Shown: one piece after another, positions 1 through 7,031 of the stretch | How the letters are laid out: every line of letters begins with the position of its first letter | How positions within the stretch are numbered: position 1 is the stretch's first letter | Origin: Bacteroides sp. | GTDB taxonomy: Bacteria > Bacteroidota > Bacteroidia > Bacteroidales > Bacteroidaceae | Direction of reading: 5' to 3' | NCBI GenBank assembly: GCA_019414725.1 | Contig: DXLM01000079.1 | Coordinates: forward strand, 1-8,831 | DNA: 8,831 bases | The notes under the pieces: model-generated | What the model saw: the letters and a program-made list of their open reading frames with translations, nothing else | Database searches by the model: none | What the model was told of the DNA's origin: nothing | Position numbers and translations under genes: made by a program

Positions 1-50
1 GTGGAAAGCCCACCCTTCTCTACTTCTACCATAGAGGACGTAAGTAGCTG
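1..50. other. Unassigned left edge of the window
   Basis: Too short to identify. On the plus strand two frames are open from the edge: frame 1 runs to a TGA at 49-51 (ending in residues TIEDVSS) and frame 3 runs to a TAG at 45-47 (ending in HRGRK). Either could be the tail of a plus-strand gene converging on the hairpin at 51-99. On the minus strand an ATG at 30-32 opens a frame (MVEVEKGG) that leaves the window, with no TAnnTTTG promoter upstream. I cannot choose among these. Confidence 0.25.
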
Positions 51-99
51 AAAAGCGAAAATGGATTAGAAATTTTCATTCTAATCCATTTTCGCTTTT
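51..99 (-). terminator. Perfect 21-bp stem-loop after tRNA-Cys
   Basis: Bases 51-71 and 79-99 are exact reverse complements, separated by a 7-base loop (72-78). The stem starts at the last A of the encoded tRNA CCA end, so it directly follows the tRNA on the minus strand. Both arms end in A4/T4 runs, so either strand's transcript would have a stem followed by a short U run. It could therefore also terminate a plus-strand gene from the left. The position supports a factor-independent terminator for tRNA-Cys and any upstream read-through. The stem is unusually long and perfect for this role. Confidence 0.8.
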
Positions 100-173
100 G
101 GAGGTTCCTGGCGGATTCGAACCGCCGTACACGGTTTTGCAGACCGCTGACTAAGCCACTCATCCAAGGAACC
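99..173 (-). tRNA. tRNA-Cys (anticodon GCA)
   Basis: Read on the minus strand, this folds as a complete cloverleaf. The 7-bp acceptor stem GGTTCCT/AGGAACC is followed by discriminator T and an encoded CCA at 101-99. The D arm is GAT/GTC with the conserved GG in its loop. The anticodon stem GCGGT/ACCGT flanks the loop CTGCAAA, giving anticodon GCA. The T arm is GGCGG/CCGCC with loop TTCGAAT. U73 and GCA are classic identity elements for cysteinyl-tRNA synthetase. It reads Cys codons UGC and UGU. It has its own promoter at 210-240 and a hairpin immediately after it. Confidence 0.97.
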
Positions 174-209
174 TTGTCGTTAGCAATCTTTGTTTCTCGA
201 TTGCGGTTG

Positions 210-240
210 CAAAGGTACGACATTTTTTTTAATCTGCAAA
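210..240 (-). promoter_or_regulatory. Bacteroidetes-type promoter of tRNA-Cys
   Basis: On the minus strand TTTG (237-240, the -33 element) is followed 19 bases later by TACCTTTG (210-217), matching the -7 element TAnnTTTG. Using the published element positions, transcription should start near 206, giving a leader of about 32 bases before the mature tRNA. The -33 element lies only 7 bases beyond the stop codon of the preceding small gene, so there is no room for a separate terminator. Confidence 0.85.
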
Positions 241-247
241 TATTCTG

Positions 248-451
248 CTATTTTTTTCTCACTTTTTCTGCATTTTTTTCGCAACCGTACTTTGGCTTGT
301 TCTGCATAGACTTCATGGCGCAGTCCGAACTACAGCATTCACACGGATTGCTATTGTTCTTTATGCGCTTGAAATACTGAAAGATACGTATGCTTATCCA
401 TATGGTGCAGAGGCATACAATTGCAATAACTATAATTTGTTGTAATTCCAT
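248..451 (-). CDS. FeoB-associated Cys-rich small membrane protein
   Basis: Encodes 67 residues. One hydrophobic N-terminal segment (about residues 5-25) is followed by a basic stretch (FKRIK) and then a Cys-rich tail: Cys37, Cys39, Cys40, Cys44 and Cys57. This matches the FeoB-associated Cys-rich membrane protein family found directly downstream of feoB in many anaerobes. It starts 34 bases after the feoAB stop codon, with no promoter motif in the gap, so it is most likely co-transcribed with feoAB. The role of the family is not settled. The membrane anchor and thiolate cluster suggest binding or handing over Fe2+ at the cytosolic face, perhaps analogous in position to FeoC; that is inference. 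The ATG at 451 is the only sensible start and has no Shine-Dalgarno sequence. It ends in TAG at 248-250. Confidence 0.88.
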   Translation of the reverse strand: MELQQIIVIAIVCLCTIWISIRIFQYFKRIKNNSNPCECCSSDCAMKSMQNKPKYGCEKNAEKVRKK

Positions 452-485
452 GCTTGATAAACAAATAATTTTAGGTTTAGGTTTA

Positions 486-2954
486 TTAAACGATAAGACT
501 TCCTATTTGAAATACAGTAAATGCAACAAGCCAAGCCAATCCAGTGGTGTATCCTGCTGTGAATATGGCCCATTTCCAACTGCCGGATTCTTGCTTGATT
601 GCTGCGAAAGTGGCAATACAGGGGAAGTAAATCAATACAAACAGCATGTAAGCTAATGCAACCAGTGGAGTAATGGGGATGCGGTTAGAAAGATTCACAT
701 TTTCCACATCTCCTTCATTTGTGTATAATACTCCTAGTGTGCTTACTACCAGTTCTTTAGCACCCACACCTGAAATAAGTCCGATTCCTAACTTCCAGTC
801 AAATCCTAGCGGTTTGATAACAGGCTCTATGGCTTTGCCTATTTGTCCGATATATGAATTTTCTTGTTGCTCAGCCACGCTTTCGTAAGCATCATGTTGT
901 GGATAATACCCTAGAAACCAGATAATAATTGAGGCAATCATGATAATGCCTCCCATCTTTTTCAGATATTGTGCTCCTTTTTCCCATGTATGGCGCATGA
1001 TACTTTTAGAGGTAGGCATACGATAGGGGGGGAGTTCCATCACAAATGGAGAATCTTCTCCTTTCACCAGAAATTTACTGAAAATACGGGCCATTATTAC
1101 TGCCAATAAAATGCCTGCTGTGTAGATGCAAAGTAACATAAAGCTGGCGCAGTTAGGGAAAAAAGCACCTATCATAACTAAATATATGGGAAGACGAGCA
1201 CTACAGGACATTAAAGGATTCACCAACATGGTGATTAGTCTGGACTTTCGGTCTTCTATAGTACGTGTTGCCATTATGGCAGGTACATTACAGCCGAATC
1301 CCATAATCAGTGGAATAAAGGACTTGCCATGCAGTCCCATCCGGTGCATTATTTTATCCATGATAAATGCAGCGCGTGCCATATACCCCGAATCTTCCAA
1401 TATAGAAATAAAAAAGTATAATATGAGGATATTCGGCAGGAAAACGATAACACCGCCCACTCCACCGATAATACCATCTATCAGTAAGTCTTTCAAAGGA
1501 CCTTCAGCCATATTGTTCCGTATCAGGTTGCCCAACTGGTCTACTAGCCATTCAATACCTTGCATAGGGTAGTCACCCAAAACAAAGGTTCCCTCAAACA
1601 TGATGTAAAGGAACAGGAAAAAAATAGGATATCCCCAAATGCGATGTGTCACAATACTGTCTATCACGCGGGTTGTTTGTTCTTTTTCCAAATGATTGTC
1701 GGTGAATGTTTCCTTCAAAGCTCCGGTAATAAAACCATATTTAGCATCCGTAATAGCTTGCTCGCTGTCTTCGTTCATCACTTTACGGATACGTAAGGTT
1801 TCCTTGTTGCGTATCGCTATGATTTCTTTGCCATTAGGCAGTGTAGAGATGAAATTTTCTATTTCCTTATCGTTTTCCAGTAATTTGATAGATAGGAAGC
1901 GGGTGGAGTATTTATGGCGTATGTCTTCGTTTTGACTGATTGCTTTTTTTACTTCTTCGATACTGCGCTCCAGTTCAGGACCGTGGTTAATGTGAATATG
2001 GCGCATATATCCGCGTGGGCGGGCATCTTCCTCTTCTTTGTGGCTTCCGAATTCGTGGTCGGGTACATAGGTTTTGTGCCAGTCTCTCAGATCTTCCAGA
2101 ATTTCAGAACGTATTTCGCCCTTTTGTGACAGGAAATCCCCGCCTTCGTAAATACCGATGATAACATGGAACAGTTGGTCTATGCCTTCACCCCGCCGGC
2201 AGACAGTAGGTATCATAGGCACTCCGATCAATTGGCTTAACTTGATGTAATCCAGTTTGTTGCCGCTGCTTTCCAGTTCGTCATACATATTCAGTGCGAT
2301 GACCATACGCACATTCATGTCAATCAATTGGGTGGTAAGATAGAAATTACGTTCCAGGTTGGAAGAGTCTGCCACATTGATGATTACATCCGGAGTTTCT
2401 TCAATGATATGTTTGCGTACATAAAGTTCTTCCGGAGTATAGGCTGAAAGAGAATAGGTTCCGGGTAAATCTACAATACGGAAATGATAACCTTGGAAGT
2501 CGAAAAAACCTTCTTTGGCATCTACTGTCACACCACTGTAGTTTCCTACATGTTCATGGGCGCCGGATGCAATATTGAATAGCGAAGTCTTTCCACAATT
2601 AGGATTACCTACTAAGGCTACATTGATTGTACGGCGTTTGCCTTTTGCCAGTGCCACCAGTTCTGATTCGGACACGGGTACATCTTCTGTTATGGAACCA
2701 TGGTAAGGGTTTTGCATCGTGCGTGCTTCCTGCTCGCTTACCACCTCAATCATATCTGCCTCTTGTCTTCGGAGAGAGATCTCGTAACTTAGTAGTCTGT
2801 ATTTTATAGGGTCTTTCAAAGGGGCGTTCAAGATTACCTCTACGGTTTTTCCTTTAATAAAACCCATTTCAACGATTCGCTTGCGGAAACCACCGTGACC
2901 TAAAACCTTGACTATTACGCCTTTTTCTCCTGTTCTTAATTCGGATAAACGCAT
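486..2954 (-). CDS. feoB: Fused FeoA-FeoB ferrous iron transporter
   Basis: Imports Fe2+ across the inner membrane in a nucleotide-dependent manner. The protein has 822 residues. Residues 1-72 form an SH3-like FeoA domain fused to the N-terminus, common in Bacteroidetes. The G domain follows: G1 GNPNCGKTS at 116-124, a G2 Thr in GVTVD near 143, G3 DLPG at 162-165 and G4 NMYD at 222-225. A linker or GDI-like region spans about 270-430. The membrane domain (about 435-822) includes the conserved GCNVPA (554-559), MSCSARLP (582-589) and GAKELV (731-736) segments. All expected motifs are present and the frame is intact. Residues 293-324 are rich in histidine. The ATG at 2954 is preceded by a promoter but no Shine-Dalgarno sequence. 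It is divergent from tilS and is followed by the Cys-rich partner gene. Iron control (Fur or DtxR type) is likely from the family, but no textbook Fur box is visible. Confidence 0.97.
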   Translation of the reverse strand: MRLSELRTGEKGVIVKVLGHGGFRKRIVEMGFIKGKTVEVILNAPLKDPIKYRLLSYEISLRRQEADMIEVVSEQEARTMQNPYHGSITEDVPVSESELVALAKGKRRTINVALVGNPNCGKTSLFNIASGAHEHVGNYSGVTVDAKEGFFDFQGYHFRIVDLPGTYSLSAYTPEELYVRKHIIEETPDVIINVADSSNLERNFYLTTQLIDMNVRMVIALNMYDELESSGNKLDYIKLSQLIGVPMIPTVCRRGEGIDQLFHVIIGIYEGGDFLSQKGEIRSEILEDLRDWHKTYVPDHEFGSHKEEEDARPRGYMRHIHINHGPELERSIEEVKKAISQNEDIRHKYSTRFLSIKLLENDKEIENFISTLPNGKEIIAIRNKETLRIRKVMNEDSEQAITDAKYGFITGALKETFTDNHLEKEQTTRVIDSIVTHRIWGYPIFFLFLYIMFEGTFVLGDYPMQGIEWLVDQLGNLIRNNMAEGPLKDLLIDGIIGGVGGVIVFLPNILILYFFISILEDSGYMARAAFIMDKIMHRMGLHGKSFIPLIMGFGCNVPAIMATRTIEDRKSRLITMLVNPLMSCSARLPIYLVMIGAFFPNCASFMLLCIYTAGILLAVIMARIFSKFLVKGEDSPFVMELPPYRMPTSKSIMRHTWEKGAQYLKKMGGIIMIASIIIWFLGYYPQHDAYESVAEQQENSYIGQIGKAIEPVIKPLGFDWKLGIGLISGVGAKELVVSTLGVLYTNEGDVENVNLSNRIPITPLVALAYMLFVLIYFPCIATFAAIKQESGSWKWAIFTAGYTTGLAWLVAFTVFQIGSLIV

Positions 2955-2972
2955 CTTGTTTTAAATTTTTCG

Positions 2973-3004
2973 CAAAGATAAGTTATTACTTAGAAGTATG
3001 CAAA
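2973..3004 (-). promoter_or_regulatory. Promoter of the feo operon with spacer palindrome
   Basis: On the minus strand TTTG (3001-3004) is separated by 20 bases from TATCTTTG (2973-2980), a full match to the Bacteroidetes promoter pattern. The predicted start near 2969 leaves a leader of about 15 bases before the feoB ATG. Between the two elements lies a small palindrome, TACTTAGAAGTA (2987-2998, two 5-base arms around AG). That is where a repressor would block RNA polymerase, so it is a candidate operator, but the arms are short and it could be chance. Confidence 0.8.
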
Positions 3005-3038
3005 CTATTTAGATTGTTTTTAAATAAAGAACAGGCAC

Positions 3039-3070
3039 TTTGTTTTTGTCTTGCAGAACCCTTATCTTTG
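3039..3070 (+). promoter_or_regulatory. Promoter of tilS
   Basis: TTTG (3039-3042), a 20-base spacer and TATCTTTG (3063-3070) match the Bacteroidetes consensus. Its -7 region shares the ten bases CTTATCTTTG with the feoB promoter, which faces the other way (2973-2982). The last G of the -7 element is only 4 bases before the tilS ATG at 3075, so transcription should begin at or within a base or two of the start codon. Confidence 0.8.
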
Positions 3071-3074
3071 TGTC

Positions 3075-4379
3075 ATGTTTCATTGGAATATTCAGAAGTA
3101 TATAGAGGAAAAACAACTTTTCACTTTGCATGATAAGGTGTTAGTGGCATTGAGTGGCGGAGCAGATTCGGTAGCTTTGTTGCGTGTCTTGCTTGTTTTA
3201 GGGTATCATTGTGAGGCTGCCCATTGTAACTTCCATCTTCGTGGTGAGGAGTCCGATAGAGATGAAAGGTTTGTCAATGAGTTGTGTAAAGGGCTGGGAG
3301 TGACTTTGCATGTTACTCATTTTGATACAGTCACTTATGCTTCAAGGCATCATGTTTCTATTGAGATGGCAGCTCGCGAAATGCGCTATGATTGGTTCGA
3401 ACAACTGCGTAAGGAGAGGGGGATGGCTGTTATTGCCGTAGCCCATCATCGGGACGATAGTGTGGAAACTTTTTTATTGAATTTGATACGTGGCGCGGGA
3501 ATCAATGGCTTGAAAGGTATCAGTCCGCATAACGGCTGCATTGTACGGCCTTTGTTGGAGGTGAGCCGTCAGGATATTTTGGATTATTTGCGTTGTTTGC
3601 GTCAAGGTTATGTTACAGACAGTACCAATCTGCAAGATGAATATATGCGTAATAAAATCCGTCTGAATATTCTTCCGATGTTGCGTGAGCTGAATCCTTC
3701 TGTCAGTGAAAGTATAGCTGAAACATCCAGACGTCTGACTGATGTTTCTCTTATATATAATAAGGAAATAGAGGCGGGGAAAGAAAGGGTGATGGAAAAG
3801 TCCGGCCATATTCTTATTTCTCGTTTGATGGAAGAGAGTGCTCCGGCGGCTTTGCTGTTTGAGATTCTTCATCCGTTAGGTTTCAATTCCGTTCAGGTAG
3901 GAGATGTATTCCGCAGTTTGTCTGCCCAGTCGGGAAAAAGATTCGTTTCTGCCGGATGGGAGGTGCTGCGCGACAGGACGGAGCTGATTATTCGCAGGAG
4001 GAAGCCGGCGGATGAGGAAGTGGAGGAAAATGTGCCCCCATTCCGGCTTGCAATGGAAACGCAGGAAATAATGCCGGACTTTGTCATCCCCAGGAATAAG
4101 AATACGGCCTGTTTGGATGCGGATAAGGTGGTGCTACCTCTCACGGTGCGTAAATGGAGGCAGGGGGATAAGTTTGTTCCTTTCGGAATGAAAGGGAAAA
4201 AGAAGGTCAGCGATTATCTGACAGATCGTAAGTTTTCTCTTTTCCAGAAAGAAAATCAGTATGTGGTTTGCTCAGCAGACCGGATTGTATGGCTGGTAGG
4301 AGAGCGTAGCGATGACCGTTTCCGGGTGACGGAAGATACGAAACGGGTACTGATTATACGGCAGTGGGAAGATAAGTAG
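3075..4379 (+). CDS. tilS: tRNA(Ile)-lysidine synthetase TilS
   Basis: Converts C34 of tRNA-Ile(CAU) to lysidine using ATP and lysine, so that the tRNA reads AUA and accepts isoleucine; normally essential. From the ATG at 3075 the product has 434 residues. The N-type ATP pyrophosphatase domain shows the PP-loop SGGADS (27-32), AHHRDDSVET (123-132), RGAGINGLKG (139-148), RPLL (158-161) and the TDSTN...RNKIR stretch (181-196). The C-terminal tRNA-binding domain contains RKWRQGDKFVPFGMKG (359-374) followed by KKVSDYL. Length and domain order are those of full-length bacterial TilS. An upstream in-frame TTG at 3051 would extend it by 8 residues, but that segment overlaps the promoter -7 element, so ATG 3075 is preferred. 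It is divergent from feoB and convergent with the TPR gene. Confidence 0.96.
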   Translation: MFHWNIQKYIEEKQLFTLHDKVLVALSGGADSVALLRVLLVLGYHCEAAHCNFHLRGEESDRDERFVNELCKGLGVTLHVTHFDTVTYASRHHVSIEMAAREMRYDWFEQLRKERGMAVIAVAHHRDDSVETFLLNLIRGAGINGLKGISPHNGCIVRPLLEVSRQDILDYLRCLRQGYVTDSTNLQDEYMRNKIRLNILPMLRELNPSVSESIAETSRRLTDVSLIYNKEIEAGKERVMEKSGHILISRLMEESAPAALLFEILHPLGFNSVQVGDVFRSLSAQSGKRFVSAGWEVLRDRTELIIRRRKPADEEVEENVPPFRLAMETQEIMPDFVIPRNKNTACLDADKVVLPLTVRKWRQGDKFVPFGMKGKKKVSDYLTDRKFSLFQKENQYVVCSADRIVWLVGERSDDRFRVTEDTKRVLIIRQWEDK

Positions 4380-4424
4380 ATTTTTTTTCTTTCCTGCTTT
4401 TTCATGAATGACAGGGAATGTTTC

Positions 4425-4501
4425 CTGAAATCTTGTAGCAAAAATCCGCGAATCATGCAACAAGATTTCAGAAATCATGTAGCAAGATTCGCGGATTTCA
4501 G
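4425..4501. repeat. Three 22-base repeats forming alternative hairpins
   Basis: This lies in the 138-base convergent gap between tilS and the TPR gene. Three imperfect 22-base units start at 4429, 4451 and 4473; the last two share 15 of their first 17 bases (AATCATGYARCAAGATT). Two stems interleave: 4425-4436 pairs with 4460-4471 (12 bp), and 4442-4454 pairs with 4486-4498 (13 bp). They cannot form together as simple hairpins. The second extends inward as a long imperfect stem, with single mismatches every few pairs, to a CAG loop at 4469-4471. On the minus strand this hairpin is followed by TTTTT, so it may terminate the recN-rlmB-TPR transcript. A dispersed repeat family is another possibility. 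Confidence 0.75.
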
Positions 4502-4517
4502 ATGGAGCTTCCCGGTA

Positions 4518-6218
4518 TTATTTGCAATACTTCTGTATCAGTCCGTCTACCACTTCATCGCCCAGTTCTTTTGCTTTGGCAAAATTTGCACAGGCTTCTT
4601 TGTTTTTCTTTAATTGTATCTGGCAGTATCCCAGCATACGATATGCGGCTGCGGCTTTCGGGTCTAAAGAGATAGCCTTTTCCAATGCTTCTATTGCTTC
4701 GTTATGTTGCCCTACACGTAGATGCACCGAACCTTTTTCCACCCACATGGCTATATCCTCAGGAGTCATTTCTACTGCTTTATTAATGTCGTTGATAGCT
4801 TGCTGATACATTTTACATTGTATTTCCGCCTGTTCGCGTTGCAGATAAAAGGCGGCTGTAACGCGTCCACCGATAGCATCATAAAAAGTATCATAATCTA
4901 TTACCGCTTCACGGTATTTGCCTGTCTGGGCTTTTATCTCTGCCCGTTCATAGAAATAAGGAGCCGCTTCCGATGTATAAGGCTTGGTGAAACGTGCCAC
5001 AGCACTATCCATCAAGGCAATAACCTCGTTCATATCTGTTCCTTCAATCAGTTGTTTGGTTTTGGCTGCCGAGTAAAATGTAGCGGCAGAGGCTATGGAA
5101 GACTGGTTCACTTTTTCATAAGCGGCGTATGCCTCAGGATATTTTTTCATAGCAAACAGAATGTCTCCCTCCAATTGTGTGTAAATGGGTTGGTTGTCGG
5201 CCTGCATGGCATCATGAATAATGGAGAGAGCTTTGTCGTAACTCCAGTCACCGTATGGTTTCTTGTCACCTAAAGAGATGGTGTACGAATAAATTAATTT
5301 AGCGATATTATATTGCGTTTCACTCTTGTTGGCTGTCACTTCCAGTGCTTTCTTCAGGTCGGCATCTGCCAAAGCGTTGTGTTCATCATCATTAAATCCC
5401 ATATAAGTAGTGGCACGGCGTATATATCCGTCCGCGCTGTTGGGATATTGTTCCAGGAAATCGTTTAATGTGGTGATATATTCGTCCTGATTTTGTTGTG
5501 AAGATGCCATGAACAGGTACACCAGTGCTTGGTCTTCTGTTTCGGGCAGTCCTTTTTTGATGCCGATTTTATTCAGTGACATGTCATTCAAAGAAAGGGC
5601 GGTGATGCTCAGCGAGGCACCGTATGTAGCTCCGATGGCATAACTTTCCTTGGCTTCATCCGATGCGTTTTTTTGGATTAAACCTAATACTTCTCCATTG
5701 GCATTCATAATAGGGCAACTTACTGTTTTTTCGTTGGTTGTCATTGCCAGTGTATAGTAATATGCCTTGTCGCCGATGGTGTCTACTTTGGTGACGGTCC
5801 CTGTTTGGCAGGTTGCCGCTTTTTGAGTCGAGTAGGGTAGCAGATAGACTGTTTCACCTACCGATGCCGGCTGTGATGCCGATTTTAATGCTATGGTCTT
5901 TTTATCGGTTTCAGTATTAAATTTTACGATGTCATACATGGAGTTGGCTCCCAAGATACGCAATACAGGCAATTCTTTACTGTCCGCATTAATGATTACT
6001 GCACGTTCGGCTCCTTCAAACAGGGTATAATCGGATAATGCCGTTCCATTTTCATTGATATAGAATCCATTTCCTGTATTCTTGATTTTGTTATCTTTAT
6101 CGTATGTAACGATGGAAAAAACGGCTTTTTTAGCTTTGCCGGCCCACTTTGGGGTTGCTTGTGCATAGCTTAGCTGGGCGGCTATGCCGCATGCCAGTAT
6201 CAAAAGTACTTTCTTCAT
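4518..6218 (-). CDS. Secreted HtrA-like pseudoprotease with TPR repeats
   Basis: The protein has 566 residues. Residues 1-19 form a signal peptide with a likely cleavage SYA|QA, so it should be exported to the periplasm or beyond. Residues 30-205 resemble a trypsin/HtrA protease domain: GNGFYINENG (49-58), LFEGAE (66-71), YDIVKF (95-100) and PIMNANGEVLGL (169-180) match HtrA landmarks. The catalytic residues are not kept. The His position reads Thr65 and there is no His before residue 280. The Ser position reads Val166 within TVSCPI instead of NSGGPL. Asp96 remains. Residues 250-554 are helical repeats; the clearest TPRs are at 343-372, 419-449, 455-486, 490-520 and 523-554. This architecture suggests binding, not proteolysis. 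It follows rlmB by 36 bases without a promoter. Partners are unknown. The ATG at 6218 gives a proper signal peptide. Confidence 0.85.
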   Translation of the reverse strand: MKKVLLILACGIAAQLSYAQATPKWAGKAKKAVFSIVTYDKDNKIKNTGNGFYINENGTALSDYTLFEGAERAVIINADSKELPVLRILGANSMYDIVKFNTETDKKTIALKSASQPASVGETVYLLPYSTQKAATCQTGTVTKVDTIGDKAYYYTLAMTTNEKTVSCPIMNANGEVLGLIQKNASDEAKESYAIGATYGASLSITALSLNDMSLNKIGIKKGLPETEDQALVYLFMASSQQNQDEYITTLNDFLEQYPNSADGYIRRATTYMGFNDDEHNALADADLKKALEVTANKSETQYNIAKLIYSYTISLGDKKPYGDWSYDKALSIIHDAMQADNQPIYTQLEGDILFAMKKYPEAYAAYEKVNQSSIASAATFYSAAKTKQLIEGTDMNEVIALMDSAVARFTKPYTSEAAPYFYERAEIKAQTGKYREAVIDYDTFYDAIGGRVTAAFYLQREQAEIQCKMYQQAINDINKAVEMTPEDIAMWVEKGSVHLRVGQHNEAIEALEKAISLDPKAAAAYRMLGYCQIQLKKNKEACANFAKAKELGDEVVDGLIQKYCK

Positions 6219-6254
6219 GATATAGTTAGTTGTTTGTTAACGATGATACGGTAT

Positions 6255-7022
6255 TTATAAAGCGGATGCCGTTTTGTCTTCTGTGAAGCCGCGTTGCTTT
6301 ACAGCTTCATAAATCAGAATACCTGCGGCAACCGATACGTTCAATGATTCTATTTTACCCATTAACGGTATTTTGATCCATTCATCGCACAGGGAAAGGT
6401 GTTCGTAGGGAACACCTGTGTCCTCGGCTCCCATAATGATACATACAGGGTCTTTATAGTTTGCTTTGGTGTAATCATAATCACCTTTTTCCGTGGCTGC
6501 TACAATCTTGAATCCGCAGTCTTTCAGATACTTGATGGTATTAGTCAGATTTTGTTCGCGGCATACGGGAAGAGTGTGCAGAGCTCCTGCTGATGTTTTC
6601 ATTGCGTCGGCATTGACACTGACACTGTTTTTCGAGGGAATAATAATGGCATCTGCACCGGCACATTCGCAGGTACGGGCAATGGCTCCGAAGTTACGTA
6701 CATCGGTAATTCCATCCAGCATGACGAATAGGGGTGTTTTTCCTTCTTCAAACAAGAAAGGTACCAGATCTTCTGTTTTCTGGTAGGTGACAGAGGAGAT
6801 GAATGCTACAACTCCCTGATGGTTTTTCCGGGTAATACGGTTAATACGCTCCACGGGTACACGCTGAACAGGGATGAGGGTATTTTTCAAGCAGGCAAAC
6901 AGTTCTTTGGACAGTTCGCTCTGTATATCTTTCTTCACCAATACTTTATCTATCTCTCTTCCGGCTTGTATGGCTTCAATAACAGCGCGTACACCGAAAA
7001 TCATTTCATTCTTTTCTAACAT
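6255..7022 (-). CDS. rlmB: SpoU-family 23S rRNA 2'-O-methyltransferase (RlmB-like)
   Basis: Transfers a methyl group from S-adenosylmethionine to a ribose 2'-OH. RlmB acts on G2251 of 23S rRNA in E. coli; the exact target here is inferred from similarity. The product has 255 residues. A substrate-binding L30e-like domain (about 5-80, starting with the typical IFGVRAVIEAI) is followed by the SPOUT trefoil-knot domain. Its three motifs are LDGITDVRNFGAIART (102-117, Asn110 and Arg116), IIMGAEDTGV (195-204) and IPLMGKIESLNVSVAA (218-233). I chose ATG 7022. An in-frame GTG at 7073 would add 17 residues encoded by the repeat-rich junction and would touch the recN stop codon, which is unlikely. It sits 50 bases after recN and 36 bases before the TPR gene, probably in one operon. 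Confidence 0.93.
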   Translation of the reverse strand: MLEKNEMIFGVRAVIEAIQAGREIDKVLVKKDIQSELSKELFACLKNTLIPVQRVPVERINRITRKNHQGVVAFISSVTYQKTEDLVPFLFEEGKTPLFVMLDGITDVRNFGAIARTCECAGADAIIIPSKNSVSVNADAMKTSAGALHTLPVCREQNLTNTIKYLKDCGFKIVAATEKGDYDYTKANYKDPVCIIMGAEDTGVPYEHLSLCDEWIKIPLMGKIESLNVSVAAGILIYEAVKQRGFTEDKTASAL

Positions 7023-7031
7023 ATTTAATAA

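Noticed and set aside
26..223. Open minus-strand frame of 65 codons across the tRNA
   Set aside because: It runs through tRNA-Cys and its hairpin, and the product has no recognisable features.
1126..1572. Long open plus-strand frame opposite feoB (148 codons)
   Set aside because: It is antisense to the well-supported FeoB membrane domain, with no promoter or family resemblance.
3051..3074. In-frame TTG start that would lengthen TilS by 8 residues
   Set aside because: The segment overlaps the -7 promoter element, the start codon is rare, and the residues from ATG 3075 already look like a normal TilS N-terminus.
4380..4390. T-rich run right after the tilS stop as a terminator
   Set aside because: No stem-loop precedes it, so it does not meet the usual pattern for a factor-independent terminator.
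4722..5273. Long open plus-strand frame opposite the TPR gene (183 codons)
   Set aside because: It is antisense to the clear TPR repeat region and its composition looks like a reverse-strand shadow of that gene.
6180..6218. Lipobox-like ILAC at residues 7-10 of the TPR protein
   Set aside because: The Cys is too close to the N-terminus and Leu at -2 is atypical. A standard signal peptide ending SYA|QA fits better.
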